From positions 27,050 through 91,049 of the forward strand of contig NZ_JABLSJ010000014.1 in assembly GCF_013618635.1 (NCBI RefSeq): DNA of 64,000 bases, given 5' to 3'. The notes beneath the pieces were generated by a model. That model had not been told where the DNA came from, searched no databases, and saw nothing but the letters and a program-made list of their open reading frames with translations. This document shows positions 1 to 9,724 of this stretch, in pieces. Positions within the stretch are counted from its first letter, which is position 1. Every line of letters begins with the position of its first letter. The translations under genes were made by a program, and so were the position numbers. This DNA comes from Thalassobacillus sp. CUG 92003 (lineage in GTDB: Bacteria > Bacillota > Bacilli > Bacillales > Halobacillaceae).

Positions 1-482
1 TCAAAGAGATTGATGAATTGTCACCAGACTTGCTTCTTCTTTCGCCTGGACCGTGTTCACCAGATGAAACCGGAGTCACGATGGATGTGATTCAACATTA
101 TAAGCGAAAAATTCCGATATTTGGCGTATGTCTTGGCCATCAGGCGATTGCTCAAAGTTTCAACGGCAAGGTGATTCGTTCTGATAAATTGATGCACGGC
201 AAATCGTCTTTGATTCGTCATAACGGCACAGGCATTTATGAGCAGCTGCCTAACCCTCTGGAAGTCATGCGTTATCATTCTTTAATCGTGGAGAAGGAAT
301 CGCTACCTGAGGAATTTTACGTTACTGCCTCTACAGACGAAGGCGAGTTGATGGGCATCAAGCATAAACATCTTCCAATCGAAGGGGTACAATTCCATCC
401 CGAATCCATTGGAACTCTGGAAGGAAAAAAATTATTGCAAAATCTTCTCGAACAAAAATTAAGCGCGATAGCCAGCCGGTAA
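1..482 (+). CDS. Glutamine amidotransferase subunit (PabA/TrpG type), 5' truncated by window edge
   Basis: This is the glutaminase component that feeds ammonia to aminodeoxychorismate synthase (folate) or anthranilate synthase (tryptophan). The reading frame is open to the left edge, so the true start lies outside the window. The class I amidotransferase signature is complete: the nucleophile Cys in GVCLGHQ and the His-Glu pair in QFHPES. A PabA/TrpG-type SPGPCSP oxyanion motif is also seen. No chorismate-binding or pabC-like partner lies downstream; a tRNA follows. PabA and TrpG cannot be separated from this fragment. The family is certain, the pathway assignment is not. Confidence 0.88.
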   Translation, partial: KEIDELSPDLLLLSPGPCSPDETGVTMDVIQHYKRKIPIFGVCLGHQAIAQSFNGKVIRSDKLMHGKSSLIRHNGTGIYEQLPNPLEVMRYHSLIVEKESLPEEFYVTASTDEGELMGIKHKHLPIEGVQFHPESIGTLEGKKLLQNLLEQKLSAIASR

Positions 483-512
483 AAAAAGTTCGCCAAGGCT
501 TAAACAAAACTA

Positions 513-542
513 TTGAATTCTAGGAGCGCTCTATTATATAAT
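513..542 (+). promoter_or_regulatory. Promoter of tRNA-Ala
   Basis: A -35 TTGAAT (513-518) and a perfect -10 TATAAT (537-542) are separated by 18 bp. Initiation would be near 549, about 25 bases before the tRNA. Confidence 0.6.
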
Positions 543-574
543 GCATAGTGTTGGTTCATAAACATGACCGATAC

Positions 575-647
575 GGGGCATTAGCTCAGTTGGGAGAGCG
601 CCACGCTGGCAGCGTGGAGGTCATCGGTTCGAGCCCGATATGCTCCA
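575..647 (+). tRNA. tRNA-Ala (anticodon GGC)
   Basis: A full cloverleaf can be folded by eye. Acceptor strands are GGGGCAT and ATGCTCC with discriminator A, the D arm is GCTC/GAGC, the anticodon stem is CCACG/CGTGG with loop CTGGCAG (anticodon GGC), and the T arm is ATCGG/CCGAT with a TTCGAGC loop. CCA is not encoded. It is a single-gene unit with its own promoter and terminator. Confidence 0.95.
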
Positions 648-662
648 TACCTTTGAATGAAA

Positions 663-700
663 TTCCGAACGATTTCTCTGAAATCAGTTCGGATTTTTTT
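663..700 (+). terminator. Rho-independent terminator of tRNA-Ala
   Basis: The stem is TCCGAAC-GATTTC paired with GAAATC-(A)-GTTCGGA, followed by seven T residues. The stem is closely related to the hairpin of the composite repeat family found at 9769, 15251, 36636 and 49254. Confidence 0.85.
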
Positions 701-744
701 GTTAAGAAAAGGGTTCCACTCCTTCCACAGACATGGACAGAGCT

Positions 745-797
745 ACCTCGTAATTCTGCAACATCTTCATGTTGCGCTATTTTCTACGAGGTTTTTC
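745..797. terminator. Two-level inverted repeat, terminator-like
   Basis: The outer stem is ACCTCGTA/TACGAGGT and the inner stem GCAACAT/ATGTTGC, followed by five T residues. It lies in the tRNA-Ala to membrane-protein gap with no gene directly upstream. The following CGTGTTTAAACTACGCT (about 797-813) resembles one end of the composite repeat at 36.8 kb, so this may be a repeat remnant. Confidence 0.4.
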
Positions 798-967
798 GTG
801 TTTAAACTACGCTATTCAAGGTTCGTTTTTTTTAACTCATTTACTAATGTCCCAGTCTTTCTGTATGTGGATGCTAGCGACATTCTAACTTTCGATTGGA
901 AATTTATAACTGAAATTGTGCAATGAGTAGAGAAGGAAACACCCTATGCTTAGTAGAGGTGAACGAG

Positions 968-1417
968 ATGCTAAACGTAAGGGAAGTTAATCGATTTCGA
1001 GTGCGATATATCATTAAAATGAATGCTATGATGATGAGCACAATTGTCTTTATGGATATTTACTTGTCACATGGTCTCCCGATAAAGGGTTTCGTGTTTG
1101 GAATGGCCTTTATATTTCTCGGCGAGTTTGCGCGAAGCGTGTATCAATGGAAGACTGGTACGTTTATCGGAACGAAAAATTCGAATCGACTGAAGGAATA
1201 TGAAATAAAACTGATTGGAGAAAAGCGGTGGAAAAAACAAAAGAAGGTGGGTAGAGTCCTGCTCCCTCTCCTTGCTGTTGTATGTTTCATAGCCGCGTTT
1301 AGTATTGATTTTCCTACAGGCTATGATAATGGCGGCATGTCTCTTGTCTCCTACATTGGTGCGTTTATCGGGACGAACCTCGCTGTCGGTACGCACGCTT
1401 ATCGTTTCGATCGGTAA
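968..1417 (+). CDS. Small multi-pass membrane protein, unrecognised
   Basis: I do not recognise this family. The 149-residue protein shows about four hydrophobic segments: a Met-rich one near residues 18-35, a second at about 40-58, then a basic Lys/Arg-rich linker (RLKEYEIKLIGEKRWKKQKK), then segments at about 95-113 and 123-142. ATG 968 is preferred because AGAGGT sits 7 bp upstream. The in-frame ATG at 923 has no ribosome binding site. It is a monocistronic unit between a repeat remnant and a terminator. Its role is unknown. Confidence 0.6.
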   Translation: MLNVREVNRFRVRYIIKMNAMMMSTIVFMDIYLSHGLPIKGFVFGMAFIFLGEFARSVYQWKTGTFIGTKNSNRLKEYEIKLIGEKRWKKQKKVGRVLLPLLAVVCFIAAFSIDFPTGYDNGGMSLVSYIGAFIGTNLAVGTHAYRFDR

Positions 1418-1530
1418 AAGAGGAAAGGAATGGATTTGGACTTCCCGCGTGCAGTCAGCGGATGGCAAATAATTTAAAGAATCCTTGAAATTTAGGGAGT
1501 AACGGCACATTGCATACGAGACAATCATCT

Positions 1531-1573
1531 AAAGGCAGTCTGATTAGCTATTCTAATTGGACTGCCTACTTTT
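1531..1573 (+). terminator. Rho-independent terminator
   Basis: AAGGCAGTC pairs with GACTGCCT, with an inner GATTAG/CTAATT extension, followed by TACTTTT. It lies about 110 bp after the membrane-protein gene. The rest of the 312-bp gap up to 1729 shows no gene. Confidence 0.6.
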
Positions 1574-1723
1574 GGTTAATTAAACATGATAGGAAAGACT
1601 TTATCCCCTTAACCAGAAAGACATATGATTACATAGTAACGCGTAAACAGTTGTTTGCTTGCCCAGCCGTCCGGGAATAGAACTCTACACGATAATGTCA
1701 CGAGTAATAAGCAAAGGAGATAA

Positions 1724-2989
<1,266 letters not shown>

Positions 2990-2994
2990 GAACG

Positions 2995-3027
2995 TGGGCG
3001 AGCTGAACCATTTAAGCTCGCTCTTCA
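2995..3027 (+). terminator. Terminator-like hairpin after the P450
   Basis: GCGAGCT and AGCTCGC form a 7-bp stem around a 10-base loop, followed by a weak TCTT tract. It may only attenuate, so the next gene could be partly co-transcribed. Confidence 0.4.
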
Positions 3028-3102
3028 ATATGCTTGGGGCTTATAAGAAGTATCAACACTGAGATTAAAAAAACCGTACTTATCGTGTTAGGAGGCTTTA
3101 AG

Positions 3103-4488
3103 TTGTTAGCCGCACTGCTGCCAAAACCTGTACTGAAATACATTCAAATGTCCAAATATCAAATGAAGTATGAGCTCCAAATGACCTTGTGGTTTATACC
3201 CTTGATTTACATCTTAGCAAGTTCTTTACTGGTGGTCCTGACGCTTTACTTGGACCTCCAGCTCAATATCTCAGCATATGTCCCGGAATTCTTTCAGGCG
3301 GAAGGCCAGGCGACTCGTACGTTAGTGAGTACGTTGATTGGCGGTATTTTGACCTTAAGCGCCTTCACATTGAATTCATTATTAGTCGTATTGACGATGC
3401 TCAGTGGTCAATTTTCGCCGCGCATGTTGTTCGATTTTATATCAAATCGAGGGACGCAGCATATATTAGGGATTTTCCATGGGAGTTTCATCTATGTGTT
3501 ATTTGTTTTTCTATTTATTACAAATCAAGGGGATGAAATGTATGTCGCCGTCCCCTTTACCACAGTGTCCCTTGCTTTTATTACCATCGTCGTATTTATT
3601 TTCTTCATCAACCATGCTTCGAGCTGGATGCAGGTGCACAATTTTACCTATTCCATGAAAAATATTTCCAAAGCTGCTGTGCAAGATACGATGCGTGATT
3701 ATCTTGAAAAACACGGAACTGAAAAACCCGGCAATTTAATGGAAGCCTATCAGGGTAAAACGGAAGTGGTAACCAGTCCGGAACCAGGGTATCTGCAAAT
3801 GATTAATTTTAAAGATATGATTAATGAAGCCCGTAAAGACGATGTGATCATTCGCCTCTATGCCAAAATAGGTGATTTCACGCTCAAACATAATCGGTTA
3901 TTTGCAGTGTGGGGGCCAGGAAAAGAAACAGCCGATTTAGATAAATATAATCACATGATTGAAATTGGATATAAAGAAACTGAAGTGCAAGAAGTTAAAA
4001 TGGGGATAACAAAACTCAGTGAAGTTGCAGTTAAAGCGATTGGAAATAGTGACCCTAAGACAGCTGTAAGTGCAATCCACCAAATGGCCGACTTAGTCGT
4101 CTCAATTGAAGGGGATATGACGTTTACATCTTATTTGCAAGATGAAGATCGTCAGACACGTGTAATCATGAGCGCAGAAGATTTTGAATACTTTATGTAT
4201 GTCGGGTTTGGTTATATTCGCCATTACGCAGGTCATAACTATGTGATCATCACCGAAATCATAGTCGCTCTCGGGAAAATGGCCCAAACGATTTCCTCTG
4301 ATAAATTGGACAGTATATGGGAATTCGGCTCGAACTCCATTGATCACATTTCCCAACACTTCATCTTTAAATTGGATAAACGTTATTTGTTAAGCAAAGT
4401 GTATGAGCTTGCCCTCTACACGAACCATGAGATGGATTATTATGCTGTTGAAAAACGCTTGAATCAAACGGAGCCTGATCACCTGTAA
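3103..4488 (+). CDS. DUF2254 family membrane protein
   Basis: This is an integral membrane protein of the DUF2254 family, whose function is not established. About four transmembrane segments lie in the N-terminal 180 residues (WFIPLIYILASSLLVVLTLYL region; LIGGILTLSAFTLNSLLVVLT; a YVLFVFLFI segment; a VSLAFITIVVFIFFI segment), followed by a soluble domain of about 280 residues. The TTG at 3103 is chosen because GGAGG lies 7 bp upstream. The frame stays open to a TTG at 3034 that lacks a ribosome binding site. It follows the P450 gene by about 110 bp and is followed by a terminator. Confidence 0.8.
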   Translation: MLAALLPKPVLKYIQMSKYQMKYELQMTLWFIPLIYILASSLLVVLTLYLDLQLNISAYVPEFFQAEGQATRTLVSTLIGGILTLSAFTLNSLLVVLTMLSGQFSPRMLFDFISNRGTQHILGIFHGSFIYVLFVFLFITNQGDEMYVAVPFTTVSLAFITIVVFIFFINHASSWMQVHNFTYSMKNISKAAVQDTMRDYLEKHGTEKPGNLMEAYQGKTEVVTSPEPGYLQMINFKDMINEARKDDVIIRLYAKIGDFTLKHNRLFAVWGPGKETADLDKYNHMIEIGYKETEVQEVKMGITKLSEVAVKAIGNSDPKTAVSAIHQMADLVVSIEGDMTFTSYLQDEDRQTRVIMSAEDFEYFMYVGFGYIRHYAGHNYVIITEIIVALGKMAQTISSDKLDSIWEFGSNSIDHISQHFIFKLDKRYLLSKVYELALYTNHEMDYYAVEKRLNQTEPDHL

Positions 4489-4517
4489 ATCAGTCTAAAA
4501 TGAGGACTAACAATGGA

Positions 4518-4554
4518 AAGCAGATGTTTCCCAAGGAGGGCCATCTGCTTTTTT
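4518..4554 (+). terminator. Rho-independent terminator
   Basis: AAGCAGATG pairs with CATCTGCTT across a 15-base loop, followed by a TTTT tract. It ends the DUF2254 unit. Confidence 0.75.
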
Positions 4555-4602
4555 GTGGTTGTTGTTATAACCGTTGCACTACGATTTATAGGAAGTGGAT
4601 AA

Positions 4603-4959
4603 TTAGGCAGGGGATTTTTCGGCTTTCTTCGAAGCGATTAAATAACGATGGATGAAATACTCGCACCCGGTGATGAGCAACGATAAAATTAATGCTCCGG
4701 CAAATGTCACTTCGGCCCCTGTAAAGAAGTTCGATGCGCCCCAGATAATCAACAACGATGTTACAAAATCAAGAAAGACACTCGAATTTAAATTACCTCT
4801 TTCTAAGAACATGTATTCCATGGCAACACCAATCCCAGTTAAAAGGATGGCCAGTACGATCGGCTGCCAAATTGCTCCGTAGGTGACATTCTCAAGCACG
4901 TACATAGCTGTGACCAGTAACACAGGTAAAATCACGATCTTCATCAAGAAGCTGCTCAA
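4603..4959 (-). CDS. DUF2512-like membrane protein (YndM type)
   Basis: This small protein has four predicted membrane segments: about residues 6-21, 30-45, 58-74 and 80-97 of the 118-residue form. The spacing and the FLDFVTSLLIIWG stretch resemble DUF2512/YndM proteins of Bacillaceae, whose function is unknown. I place the start at TTG 4959, which has AAGAAGGG 6 bp upstream. An ATG at 4944 is an alternative, and the frame is open to 5082 but the extension is not membrane-like. It converges with the DUF2254 gene. Confidence 0.6.
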   Translation of the reverse strand: MSSFLMKIVILPVLLVTAMYVLENVTYGAIWQPIVLAILLTGIGVAMEYMFLERGNLNSSVFLDFVTSLLIIWGASNFFTGAEVTFAGALILSLLITGCEYFIHRYLIASKKAEKSPA

Positions 4960-5082
4960 AATAGACCCTTCTTTCTTATGACTAAATGATTTATATATAT
5001 TTAGTGTTTCTATATCGGCTTTGGTTATGCAAGTTAGGAGGCGCTCAATAAGCACAATTTGATTGGGAATGGGCTTATTCAC

Positions 5083-5418
5083 TTACATCGGAATTCAATC
5101 AAAAACGAAAGGTTCAGAAAAATTATCAAAAAGATGACAAAAAACAAGCTAAATAAACTATTCTTTTACAATAATATGGAAAACGAATCAGGTTAAATTG
5201 TTCCAATGCTTATGAATGGCTAAAAAGTTCTTATGCTTTATACAAAAAATGAAAAAGATGGAAGTGAAATTGCAATTTAGGCATGATGCGTGCTTTTTTC
5301 AATTAAAGCCATCCATGATAAGATTTTGAGTGTTCAGAAAAGTATGAATCAAGGAGGGGCGCATTTTTATTTGAATGGTCTGGACACTTAATTTCAATTT
5401 ATAAAGGAGAGGGACGAT
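5083..5418. other. 336-bp intergenic region, nothing definite
   Basis: This AT-rich stretch between the divergent DUF2512-like gene and the protease has no open frame of note, no clear hairpin and no convincing -35/-10 pair. TTGAGT/TATGAA near 5325-5350 is a weak candidate. Confidence 0.4.
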
Positions 5419-6621
5419 TTGAACTTTAAACAATTGTGGACGGCATCATTACTTGCGCTATCATTGGCTGTTTTCCCTACAGCGGCTGAAGCATCTGTTG
5501 ATCAATTGGAGACAGTAAACGAGCCACAGGATATTGAAAAGACTGAGCAATCGGATTATGTTAAAGGAGAAGTGGTTGTAAAGTTTAAAGATCAGGCTTC
5601 TATAGCGAAAAAAGGGAACAAGCTTGGTAGTGTGAAGGCGACTGTCCAAGAAGATTCTGACAAGGTAGATTCGAATTTCAAAGTATTGGAAGTTGGAAAT
5701 GTTGAAGCTGTCGTGAAGGCTTTGAATAAGAATCCCAATGTTGAATATGCAGAACCGAATTACAAATTTGAAGGTAATTGGACACCGAATGACACGTATT
5801 ACAGCGGTTACCAATACGGACCTCAGAATACATACACGGATGACGCTTGGGACATCACCCGTGGGAGCAGCAGTCAGGAAGTAGCGGTCATTGACTCGGG
5901 TGTGGATTACAACCATCCTGATTTGGACGGTAAAACCATCAAAGGGTATGATTTTGTAGATAATGATAATGACCCAATGGATTTGAATAACCACGGGACT
6001 CACGTTGCGGGAACGATAGCAGCAGAAACCAATAATGCTCAAGGTGTTGCAGGGATGGCCCCTGAGACTAACATTTTGGCTGTGCGCGCTCTTGACGCGA
6101 GCGGCAACGGTTCATTGGCTAATATTGCTGATGCGATTACGTACTCTGCTGATCAAGGCGCTGAGGTTATCAATTTATCTCTCGGTTGTGATTGTGATAC
6201 TCAGACACTTGAAAATGCAGTGGATTACGCGTGGAACCAAGGATCTGTTGTGATCGCAGCAGCAGGGAATGATGGTGTCTCCACTACGTTTGAACCTGCT
6301 TCTTATGATAATGTCATTGCGGTTGGAGCCGTGGATTCGAACGATCAACCTGCCAACTTCTCGAATTACGGAAGCTGGGTTGATGTGACAGCACCTGGCG
6401 TAAGCATCGCTTCCACTGTACCCGGCAATGGATATGCCTACATGTCTGGCACGTCCATGGCATCACCTCATGTAGCCGGATTGGCGGGTCTTCTTGCGGG
6501 GCAAGGCCGCACAAACGGCGAAATTCGTCAGGCCATTGAACAAACAGCGGATGAAATCAATGGGACAGGCACATATTTTGAACATGGCCGCATCAATTCA
6601 TTTGAAGCCGTCAATTATTAA
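5419..6621 (+). CDS. Secreted subtilisin-family serine protease, thermitase-like (S8)
   Basis: This 400-residue prepro-protease is exported and self-processed. Residues 1-26 form a signal peptide (KQLWTASLLALSLAVFPTAAEA). Residues about 48-118 form an inhibitor I9-like propeptide ending in NVEYAEPNYKFEG. The catalytic domain begins near W121. The triad is D159 (VAVIDSG), H192 (NHGTHVAG) and S346 (GTSMASPHVAG), with oxyanion Asn N284. The wording of the mature domain (NDTYYSGYQYGPQ near its start, GTGTYFEHGRIN near its end) is closer to thermitase than to subtilisin BPN'. An unusual CDC (257-259) sits in the LSLG loop. The start is TTG with AAAGGAGAGGG upstream. It is probably a scavenging exoprotease. 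Confidence 0.93.
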   Translation: MNFKQLWTASLLALSLAVFPTAAEASVDQLETVNEPQDIEKTEQSDYVKGEVVVKFKDQASIAKKGNKLGSVKATVQEDSDKVDSNFKVLEVGNVEAVVKALNKNPNVEYAEPNYKFEGNWTPNDTYYSGYQYGPQNTYTDDAWDITRGSSSQEVAVIDSGVDYNHPDLDGKTIKGYDFVDNDNDPMDLNNHGTHVAGTIAAETNNAQGVAGMAPETNILAVRALDASGNGSLANIADAITYSADQGAEVINLSLGCDCDTQTLENAVDYAWNQGSVVIAAAGNDGVSTTFEPASYDNVIAVGAVDSNDQPANFSNYGSWVDVTAPGVSIASTVPGNGYAYMSGTSMASPHVAGLAGLLAGQGRTNGEIRQAIEQTADEINGTGTYFEHGRINSFEAVNY

Positions 6622-6633
6622 AGTCTAGGCTGC

Positions 6634-6686
6634 AGGCTCTGCTCATGTATGATTCGATCATGCTGGCAGAGTCCTGTGCCTTTTTT
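6634..6686 (+). terminator. Rho-independent terminator of the protease gene
   Basis: AGGCTCTGC pairs imperfectly with GCAGAGTCCT around a long loop that itself contains ATGAT/ATCAT; TTTTTT follows. Confidence 0.6.
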
Positions 6687-6826
6687 GTTTTAGGAAGGCC
6701 TGCAATGACCTATTTAATACCGCCAAGTGACCAAATTTCTGGCCAAAAGCAAGGCTAATAAGTACTTAGTCTGGAAAGAGTCGTCAATTTGGTTGTATGT
6801 TCGTATTAAGCTAACCTGGCTTTAGA

Positions 6827-6855
6827 CAAAAAAAAGACCGCGCTTCAACGCGGTC
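6827..6855 (-). terminator. Rho-independent terminator of the MBL-fold gene
   Basis: On the minus strand GACCGCG-ttgaag-CGCGGTC is followed by a run of at least eight T residues. It lies about 130 bp beyond the stop codon of the gene at 6986-7930. Confidence 0.8.
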
Positions 6856-6985
6856 AAGTGGGAAAGTCATTTCTCTTTCATTATCGATTAATGTCTTGAA
6901 ATTTTCAAGGGCAAGAAGGGCTACATTTTTTCCTAATCTTTGTTATTGATTGTCGAATCTTTGCCATAGCCTTGTTTTGCCTGGC

Positions 6986-7930
6986 TTATTTTTTTGCTAA
7001 ATAATCTGCAATCCCCATTGCACAAACGTCACAGTCGAGCTTCAGAATGTCATAAACGGAATGGTTATCCGGTATATTGTACTGTTCCAAATAACCCGTT
7101 ATGTGATCGAGAAGTCGCCTCTGAATGCCTGCTGTGCCTTCATTATTGGCTAAGGCTTGTTTGCCTGCTTCAATAAAATGCGGTAACCATTGCGTGACTT
7201 GCGTGTAGACGATTTCGGGATCCTGAGACTCGCCGAAATGTCCGAAATAGATTCGATCAAGGTTCAGATTACGTAATCGTTCGATTGACGCGATCATCTC
7301 ATCCGGATTGAATTGATTGGGAGACGTGCTCGGCAAATAGAAGGTTAGCCCGTAATCTTGAGTCTGATGATAACGAATGCCGGCAGTATCGCCAGAAAAA
7401 ATTCCGTTGCTGACTGGATCGTAAATACTGTAATGATGATTTGCGTGACCAGGCGTATCCAGAAAACGGAGCGTGCAGGCTGAACTGAGCTCAAGGGTGT
7501 CTCCGTCTTCTTTCGTGAGCAATCTTTTTTCTGGAATTGGTAAAATAGGGTCAAACAATTCACCGAATGTGTCCCCGTAAACAGCTCGTGCGCCGGCAAT
7601 TAACCGAGAAGGGTCGGCCAAATGCCGTTTGCCGCGAGGGTGGACGACCACGGTGGCATTCGGGCATTCTTGCAGAAGTAAGCCTGCTCCCCCTGCGTGA
7701 TCAAGATGGATGTGGGTCACAATAATATATTGAATGTCAGCGGGGTCAATCCCAAGGGAATGTAAACCATCTAATACGTATGGAATAGACGGACTTGGTC
7801 CTGTTTCAATTAATGTTAAGGCTTCTTCCATTAACACGTATGTACCCGTTCTTCCCGGATAACCCAGATCAAATCCGTCAATTAAGCGCATGCGATCGCC
7901 TACATGATGTATCGGAGCATGTGTTGCCAT
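6986..7930 (-). CDS. MBL-fold metallo-hydrolase
   Basis: This is a 314-residue metallo-beta-lactamase-fold hydrolase with the dinuclear metal signature THIHLDHAG (H73, H75, D77, H78), a downstream DTPGHANHH His and the FSGDTAG Asp. It is probably a cytosolic thioesterase- or lactonase-like enzyme; the substrate cannot be read from the sequence. The ATG has a GAGGTGAG-type site upstream. It is monocistronic, with its own terminator, and divergent from the gene at 8037. Confidence 0.88.
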   Translation of the reverse strand: MATHAPIHHVGDRMRLIDGFDLGYPGRTGTYVLMEEALTLIETGPSPSIPYVLDGLHSLGIDPADIQYIIVTHIHLDHAGGAGLLLQECPNATVVVHPRGKRHLADPSRLIAGARAVYGDTFGELFDPILPIPEKRLLTKEDGDTLELSSACTLRFLDTPGHANHHYSIYDPVSNGIFSGDTAGIRYHQTQDYGLTFYLPSTSPNQFNPDEMIASIERLRNLNLDRIYFGHFGESQDPEIVYTQVTQWLPHFIEAGKQALANNEGTAGIQRRLLDHITGYLEQYNIPDNHSVYDILKLDCDVCAMGIADYLAKK

Positions 7931-8036
7931 TTCCTCACCTCTTCAACTTTGATATTTCCATTTTACTAGAAATGACTGAATATTGTAACGTTTAGGCTTT
8001 TGTTGAGTATCCTGTAGGTGAAGGGAGATGGGCGAT

Positions 8037-8372
8037 ATGAATGAAGATAGAAATAAACATCATGGATCTCAGGGGCAAATGAACCCTATCCACGACCAGT
8101 GTAAACGGTACACGTATTATCATGTCATTATATCCATGTCCGATGGTAACTCGGTGGACGGTATAATCATTGACGTGGATGATCACAGCATCACTGTGCT
8201 TGTAGGAGAAGATGTGGAACATGAAGAAGAACGTCAATTTTATGGGGGTTACGGCCGGAGAAGAGCGAGACGATTTGGTCGACGCACGTTCCCGCTGGCT
8301 GCATTGACGGCACTTGCCTTATTCCCATATTTCACTCCTTATTACCCCCCTTACTATCCGTATTATTATTAA
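8037..8372 (+). CDS. Small protein with LSm-like core and Pro/Tyr-rich tail, unrecognised
   Basis: I do not recognise this 111-residue protein. Its middle part (HVIISMSDGNSVDGIIIDVD) looks like a small beta-barrel of the Sm/PRC type. An Arg-rich stretch (GRRRARRFGRR) follows, then a hydrophobic segment, then a C-terminal repeat of PYY units (YFTPYYPPYYPYYY). Similar Tyr/Pro tails occur in small Bacillaceae proteins of the cell surface or spore, but that is only a resemblance. ATG 8037 is preferred: GAAGGGAG ends 9 bp upstream, whereas it abuts the in-frame ATG at 8028. Confidence 0.6.
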   Translation: MNEDRNKHHGSQGQMNPIHDQCKRYTYYHVIISMSDGNSVDGIIIDVDDHSITVLVGEDVEHEEERQFYGGYGRRRARRFGRRTFPLAALTALALFPYFTPYYPPYYPYYY

Positions 8373-8467
8373 TGAGTGATGGAAGGGAAGAGGGACCTCC
8401 AACCGATTTGATAGGCTAATTGAATCAAAAAACTACATTCGAATTTAAAAGTACAATCAATCATTTC

Positions 8468-8545
8468 AGCAGTCCGATTATCATGAATCGGGCTGCTCAT
8501 TTATTTCAAGGCACAAAAAAAGCTCAATTTAAGGAGCTTTTGTAT
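8468..8545 (+). terminator. Two successive hairpins, terminator-like
   Basis: The first is AGCAGTCCGATT paired with AATCGGGCTGCT (8468-8497), followed by CATTTATTTC. The second is AGCTC/GAGCT (8521-8538), followed by TTTTG and preceded by an A tract, so it could act in both directions. Confidence 0.55.
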
Positions 8546-8688
8546 TGTTATTACTATTCGCTATGCCCTTTTCAATAAGGGGTATAAGTTTACTAGAATA
8601 GTTCGATACTATTCTAACCTTCGACACAAACCCCCAGTGTTACTATCATCTTCAATTATTCCAGTTGGATTTTACTTTTGAGGCAGCA

Positions 8689-8847
8689 TTAGTTTCTATC
8701 ACTAGATCTAATGGGAGGATGCTCTTCAACATTTGCGAATCTGCTGCGCATTTTATTAAGGATTTTTAAAACGTCATCTAAATTCACCGTGTCATCTCGG
8801 ATCAATTGGATGAACTTCGCGTCTCCGGTAGGCCGTTCAGGCTTCAT
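8689..8847 (-). CDS. Small ORF, possible remnant of a gene interrupted by a repeat
   Basis: This 52-codon frame reads as a protein-like sequence (KFIQLIRDDTVNLDDVL, then LNKMRSRFANVEEHP) with amphipathic character. Its ATG lies only 6 bp from the end of the inverted-repeat element at 8854-8973, and no ribosome binding site is visible. It could be an intact short gene, or the 3' part of a gene whose front was displaced by the repeat. I do not recognise a family. Confidence 0.3.
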   Translation of the reverse strand: MKPERPTGDAKFIQLIRDDTVNLDDVLKILNKMRSRFANVEEHPPIRSSDRN

Positions 8848-8853
8848 TTGGAA

Positions 8854-8973
8854 AGGTGCTCGGGGAAATGGCGAGACTCCTGTGGGAGGAGAGTACAGGG
8901 TGAGACCCCTGAAGGCGAAGCCTGAAGAGGCTCACCGTACCCCACGGAAAGCGAGCTGTTTCCCCGAGCACCT
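8854..8973. repeat. Long inverted-repeat element, copy A
   Basis: The ends are perfect complements: AGGTGCTCGGGGAAA at the left and TTTCCCCGAGCACCT at the right, about 120 bp apart. Inside are GGCGAGACTCCTGTGGG and CCCACGGAAAGCGAGCTG. A related element in the other orientation lies at 56215-56340. It encodes nothing and has no transposase. It is typical of the long hairpin intergenic repeats of Bacillaceae. Confidence 0.75.
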
Positions 8974-9006
8974 ACTCCTTATACCGAGAACGGAATAGAG
9001 CATTTT

Positions 9007-9585
9007 CTATGCATATTTAGAGTTCGTATCAAGAGGGTATGAGGCGTAATCGTCCTGATCGTGCCACATTTGATTGAATTGCTTCGTCCAGGCTGCAGCC
9101 ATTTGCTTATCTTTAATGATGAGCATAACCTCGTTATTCTTTTGTTCCGCCGAGTAAGTGAAATTATATGAGCCTGCTGTAATAGTGTGTTGATCTGAAA
9201 TGACCACTTTCAAGTGCATGGTGCCGTCGTGGCGGTTGACCATCACCTGGGCTCCGGAATCGATCAACCGCTGGATATTGGCCATTTGCTGTGGGGATTC
9301 GGTCGCCTGAGTTCGATCGGTCAACACTCTGACCTTGACGCCTCTTTTAGTGGCTTGGCACATATGCGTGACGATCTCCTTCTCTGTCAATAGAAAGATC
9401 GCGACGTCTAAAGTGTGTTTAGAATGATCAATTGTGTGGAGCAGCTTTTGTTTTGGGGATTTATCCGTTCTGGAAAAAATATAATCAACGGCTGCAGATT
9501 TCTCATGTCTACGCGTATGCAGATAAAGACTGTATGTCATAGAGCCGAAGACAATCATTGCTCCGGTTGCTGTTATAATGTCCAT
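9007..9585 (-). CDS. Membrane-anchored phospholipase D-like nuclease
   Basis: The 192-residue protein has an N-terminal hydrophobic anchor (about residues 4-22) and a single PLD domain with one HKD motif, HLKVVISDQHTITAGSYNFT (H-x-K-x4-D near residues 143-150, then the G-S/N-N motif). Single-HKD proteins of the Nuc/BfiI type work as homodimers and cleave nucleic acid phosphodiesters. With this anchor the protein would sit at the membrane. GGGGGAAG precedes the ATG. Cardiolipin synthase is unlikely because those carry two HKD motifs. Confidence 0.82.
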   Translation of the reverse strand: MDIITATGAMIVFGSMTYSLYLHTRRHEKSAAVDYIFSRTDKSPKQKLLHTIDHSKHTLDVAIFLLTEKEIVTHMCQATKRGVKVRVLTDRTQATESPQQMANIQRLIDSGAQVMVNRHDGTMHLKVVISDQHTITAGSYNFTYSAEQKNNEVMLIIKDKQMAAAWTKQFNQMWHDQDDYASYPLDTNSKYA

Positions 9586-9724
9586 CTGCTTCCCCCTTTT
9601 GATACCATTTTTAAACTATATGCATAAGGAGGATTGTCTCACAACAAGAAACATACTGGGACATAAGTAAAATGAGAGGTTTAAACAAGCGAACATTGAA
9701 AATGGATATAAGTTCAACGATGTT

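Noticed and set aside
8711..8998. 95-codon plus-strand frame
   Set aside because: Mostly the inverted-repeat element; no ribosome binding site and no protein-like composition.
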